From: Pinibacter aurantiacus
Lineage (GTDB): Bacteria > Bacteroidota > Bacteroidia > Chitinophagales > Chitinophagaceae
Assembly: GCF_019130065.1 (NCBI RefSeq)
Contig: NZ_JAHSPG010000018.1
Location: 310,001 to 374,000 of the forward strand
Direction of reading: 5' to 3'
DNA: 64,000 nt
The position numbers and the translations under genes were made by a program. Shown here in pieces: positions 61,680 through 64,000 of this stretch (positions within the stretch are counted from its first letter, which is position 1; each line of letters opens with the position of its first letter). The notes below the pieces were generated by a model, which made no database searches, was not told the DNA's origin, and was given only the letters and a program-made list of their open reading frames with translations.

Positions 61680-61824
61680 TTGAAAATTGAAAGTTGAAAA
61701 TTGAAAATGATTTTTAATGCTGTTTATAAAAAAGGAAGTCGCATCATACCCGTGCGACTTCCTTTTTTAAAGGGGCGAATGCAATTCGCCCTATCATTTT
61801 CAATTTTCAATTTTCAACTTTCAA
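61680..61824. repeat. Convergent terminator hairpin flanked by TTGAAAATT repeats and palindrome copy 3
   Basis: TTGAAAATT words (61681-61710) precede a hairpin: AAAAAAGGAAGTCGCA (61728-61743) against TGCGACTTCCTTTTTT (61753-61768), a 16-base stem with T-run, usable on both strands. The palindrome AGGGGCGAATGCAATTCGCCCT follows (about 61771-61792), then AATTTTCAA words (61797-61824) as inverted partner of the left words. It sits between the convergent DUF6515 and PBP4 genes. Confidence 0.88.
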
Positions 61825-63222
61825 TTACTTAAGTTCATTCAACACCTCATACATCTTTGCAACCACCGAGGCCGATGGCCCGTTAAATCCATTGATGAGA
61901 AAAGCTATTATGTATTTGTTGCCATCTTTTGAAGTGTGATAACCACAAAATCCTTTTACGCCGCCGATGGTGCCGCTTTTCAGTTTCATGCCATTGTATT
62001 CGGGAAATGAATTGTAATAAGACGAAAACCATGGCTGCTGTTTGGCATATCGCAGAACTTTCACCAGAGCATCAGTTGTAACACGGTTTTGCGGCGATAG
62101 CCCAGAGCCGTCCATGATGTTGAGCGACGTTTTATCAATCCCTTTCTGCTGCCAAAAATCCTGCAAAATATTGACGCCTTCATCCGTTGCTCCAAATCCT
62201 TTCTTTTCAAACGCTAAAGTTTTCATTAAAGCTTCTCCGTAAAGATTGATGCTTTTCTTCAAAAACCAATAAACAAGCGAATCGAGGGAAGGAGAGTAGT
62301 AAGTATAAAAAACAGTGTTATCGGCAGGAAGACTATTTGCAGGGTGAATATTTGCAAACGGTTTGCTTAGATTATTTCCTGCGTTTTTATTGGAATAAAA
62401 TTGCAGGAAATTTGAAAAATATTTCACTGGATCAGCGTAGGTAGTTGAAATAGAAAAATCTTTCTCTTCTGCTGGTACAGAACCTGTTACCAATATTTGC
62501 TGATTATTTGTTGGATCAAAATAAGCGTATGTGTTGTCTCCGGAGTTTTTTGCACCTGTTTTTAACTCTTCTATATTGATATTAATATCAGCATAAGCCG
62601 GTAATAATTTTGAAACCTGTGGGTTGGCGTTTTGCTTGCCAGTGTTGAAAAGAACATCAAACTGATTTTCCCGCCAGTTCAAAGCACCTTGCCCGGCGCC
62701 ATAATAATTCGCAACATCCTGCCAGATCCATCCTTCCGGAAAGAAGCGTCTAGAGAAATCTTTGTTGACAATACTAATTGATGAGACTTTATTGCTGTTG
62801 ATGTTTGCCTTTGCAAATGCGGCGGTAATGTTTTTATAGATCACTTCTTCCTTTGTAGAAGCATAGCGCCAGCTTCCAAAACTCGGATCGCCGTGGGGAA
62901 CGATGAAAATGTTTACTGAGTCACCATTTTTGCTGTAAGCGAAATCTGTTTTATAGCGATAGTCTTTACCCAATAATTCAAAAGCTGTTGCACTGGTTAC
63001 AACTTTCAAACAGCTTGCTGTAGCCAACCCAACCTGGGAATTTTTATCAAATACTACATTGCCTGTTTTTTCATCTATCACCAAAAGGCTATACACCGCA
63101 TGTTTCATTTGCGTATCTTTTTCCAACCGATTAGTTGCGTTAATCAGTTTCTCTTTTACCGATTGAGCATTGACCAACGAACACACCAACATGCATATGA
63201 TTGATAAATAAACTTTTCGCAT
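61825..63222 (-). CDS. dacB: D-alanyl-D-alanine carboxypeptidase/endopeptidase (PBP4 type)
   Basis: A 465-residue exported protein (signal MRKVYLSIICMLVCSLVNAQ). Penicillin-binding motifs: SxxK as SCLK (Ser70-Lys73) in LATASCLKVVTSATAFELLG, the second motif in IMDGSGLSPQNRVTTDALV and KSG in MKLKSGTIGGVKGFCGYH (in place of KTG). Between them is the large insertion (about 105-310) typical of the PBP4 (peptidase S13) family. It trims and hydrolyses peptidoglycan cross-links in the periplasm. Its 3' end lies at a bidirectional terminator. The call is strong from the three motifs. Confidence 0.88.
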   Translation of the reverse strand: MRKVYLSIICMLVCSLVNAQSVKEKLINATNRLEKDTQMKHAVYSLLVIDEKTGNVVFDKNSQVGLATASCLKVVTSATAFELLGKDYRYKTDFAYSKNGDSVNIFIVPHGDPSFGSWRYASTKEEVIYKNITAAFAKANINSNKVSSISIVNKDFSRRFFPEGWIWQDVANYYGAGQGALNWRENQFDVLFNTGKQNANPQVSKLLPAYADININIEELKTGAKNSGDNTYAYFDPTNNQQILVTGSVPAEEKDFSISTTYADPVKYFSNFLQFYSNKNAGNNLSKPFANIHPANSLPADNTVFYTYYSPSLDSLVYWFLKKSINLYGEALMKTLAFEKKGFGATDEGVNILQDFWQQKGIDKTSLNIMDGSGLSPQNRVTTDALVKVLRYAKQQPWFSSYYNSFPEYNGMKLKSGTIGGVKGFCGYHTSKDGNKYIIAFLINGFNGPSASVVAKMYEVLNELK

Positions 63223-63244
63223 CTTTGAGCTTTAGAACAACAAA

Positions 63245-63399
63245 GAACGCAGATTTTCATGATTGTTATGATTTGTTATGATTTTGATTTGATTTTTTGA
63301 GCTAGCAATATTGTTCCAGGAATCGATTACCAGGGTCAATATTTTCAAACCCCTAATTTCAAGTCATGACCATCTTGACAATCATGAAAATCTGCGTTC
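63245..63399. repeat. 22-bp inverted repeat between dacB and cinA
   Basis: Arms 63245-63266 (GAACGCAGATTTTCATGATT onward) and 63378-63399 are perfectly complementary and enclose about 111 bases. The region separates the divergent dacB and cinA genes and ends 15 bases before the cinA start, so the right arm overlaps its probable promoter or leader. Confidence 0.85.
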
Positions 63400-63413
63400 C
63401 AAAATCATAAAAC

Positions 63414-64000
63414 ATGATCCAGGCTTCAATAATTACGATCGGCGATGAACTACTGATAGGGCAGGTAATAGATACAAACAGTGCATGGATTGCGCAACAA
63501 CTGAACGCGATTGGTGTACCGGTAAAACGTCGGGTAGCGGTAGGCGATACCTGGGATGCCATTTGGGAAGCGCTGGATGAAGAGGGAAAGCATTCCGACA
63601 TCATTTTAATAACAGGCGGACTAGGGCCGACCGCCGACGATATCACCAAACCGCTGCTGTGCAAATATTTCAACGGCAAAATGGTGAGAGATGAAAAAGT
63701 CCTGGCACATGTGAAGCATCTTTTCGAACAGGTTTTCCGCAGGCCATGGATCGAGCGGAACGCTCAGCAGGCTGACGTTCCCGATACCTGCACCGTATTG
63801 TTCAACAGCGTTGGAACCGCACCGGGAATGATGTTTGAGAAAGAAGGAAAAGTTTTTATCAGCATGCCGGGAGTTCCGTTTGAAATGCAAACCATCATGC
63901 GAGAGCATGTGTTGAAGCTGTTGCCAGAGCGCTTCAAAATGGCGCACATAGCACACCGCACTTTGCTGACTGCGGGAATCGGAGAATCATTTCTGGCGGA
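63414..64000 (+). CDS. cinA: CinA family protein (damage/competence-inducible, MoCF-like domain), 5' part
   Basis: The frame opens at ATG 63414 and runs to the window end without a stop; 195 codons are visible. The N-terminal MoCF/MoaB-like domain has the CinA start MIQASIITIGDELLIGQVIDTNSAWIAQQLNAIGVPVKRRVAVGD, then ILITGGLGPTADDITKPLLCKYFNGK and VGTAPGMMFEKEGKVFISMPGVPFEMQTIM. CinA proteins combine this domain, which in some members has ADP-ribose pyrophosphatase activity, with a C-terminal nicotinamide-nucleotide amidase that lies outside the window. It acts in the cytoplasm in NAD-derivative clean-up. Confidence 0.9.
   Translation, partial: MIQASIITIGDELLIGQVIDTNSAWIAQQLNAIGVPVKRRVAVGDTWDAIWEALDEEGKHSDIILITGGLGPTADDITKPLLCKYFNGKMVRDEKVLAHVKHLFEQVFRRPWIERNAQQADVPDTCTVLFNSVGTAPGMMFEKEGKVFISMPGVPFEMQTIMREHVLKLLPERFKMAHIAHRTLLTAGIGESFLA

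Overview
The window reads as a chromosome segment of a Bacteroidota bacterium, most likely of the Chitinophagia/Sphingobacteriia type. The reasons are the SusC/SusD transporter pairs, the many lipoproteins, the complete Bat (aerotolerance-type) operon, a Y_Y_Y-domain sensor regulator, and enzyme families (DUF3823, DUF983, DUF6515, OMP_b-brl_3 receptors) concentrated in that phylum. No rRNA, tRNA, CRISPR array, phage or insertion sequence was recognised. The family (perhaps Chitinophagaceae) is inferred.

Layout. 1-2690: end of a SusC/SusD pair closed by a perfect 26-bp-arm terminator. 2772-4702: a thioredoxin-like gene and a five-copy tandem array of a ~230 bp hairpin-bounded repeat. 4703-12465: two adjacent exported caspase-fold proteases (one with WD40 repeats, one with a DUF4384-like tail), divergent from a TPR membrane protein. 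12649-24988: housekeeping and accessory genes, namely a small lipoprotein, a DUF1254/1214 lipoprotein, a SymE-like toxin, a TonB-type receptor, an F420-type oxidoreductase with an SRPBCC protein, a ChaA-like antiporter, an Imm26-like orphan, NTF2-like, PepSY-like, HD, SDR, DUF983 and AraC proteins. 25440-32264: the Bat operon moxR-DUF58-DUF4381-batA-batB/C-batD on the minus strand. 32631-33605: a propeller lipoprotein.

34336-59604 is a large polysaccharide utilisation locus (PUL). It runs susC, susD, two candidate surface glycan-binding lipoproteins, two near-duplicate GH43 enzymes, a GH71/99-like lipoprotein, a GH43 with a discoidin domain, a three-domain fusion (SGNH esterase + alpha/beta hydrolase + GH71/99-like), GH3 and GH31. 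Opposing these are a membrane-spanning one-component regulator and a GH5-CBM6. Together they would bind, import and dismantle a branched, probably acylated hemicellulose or a comparable glucan; GH31+GH3+GH43+GH5 fits xyloglucan or arabinoxylan, but the substrate is inferred. 59915-64000 holds DUF2092 and DUF6515 proteins, a PBP4-type carboxypeptidase and the start of cinA.

A striking non-coding theme is that many intergenic gaps hold a large inverted repeat built from one of about a dozen unrelated sequence families. Several arms begin at a stop codon or end beside a start codon. Some fall inside operons, where they could act as terminators, attenuators or mRNA-stability elements.
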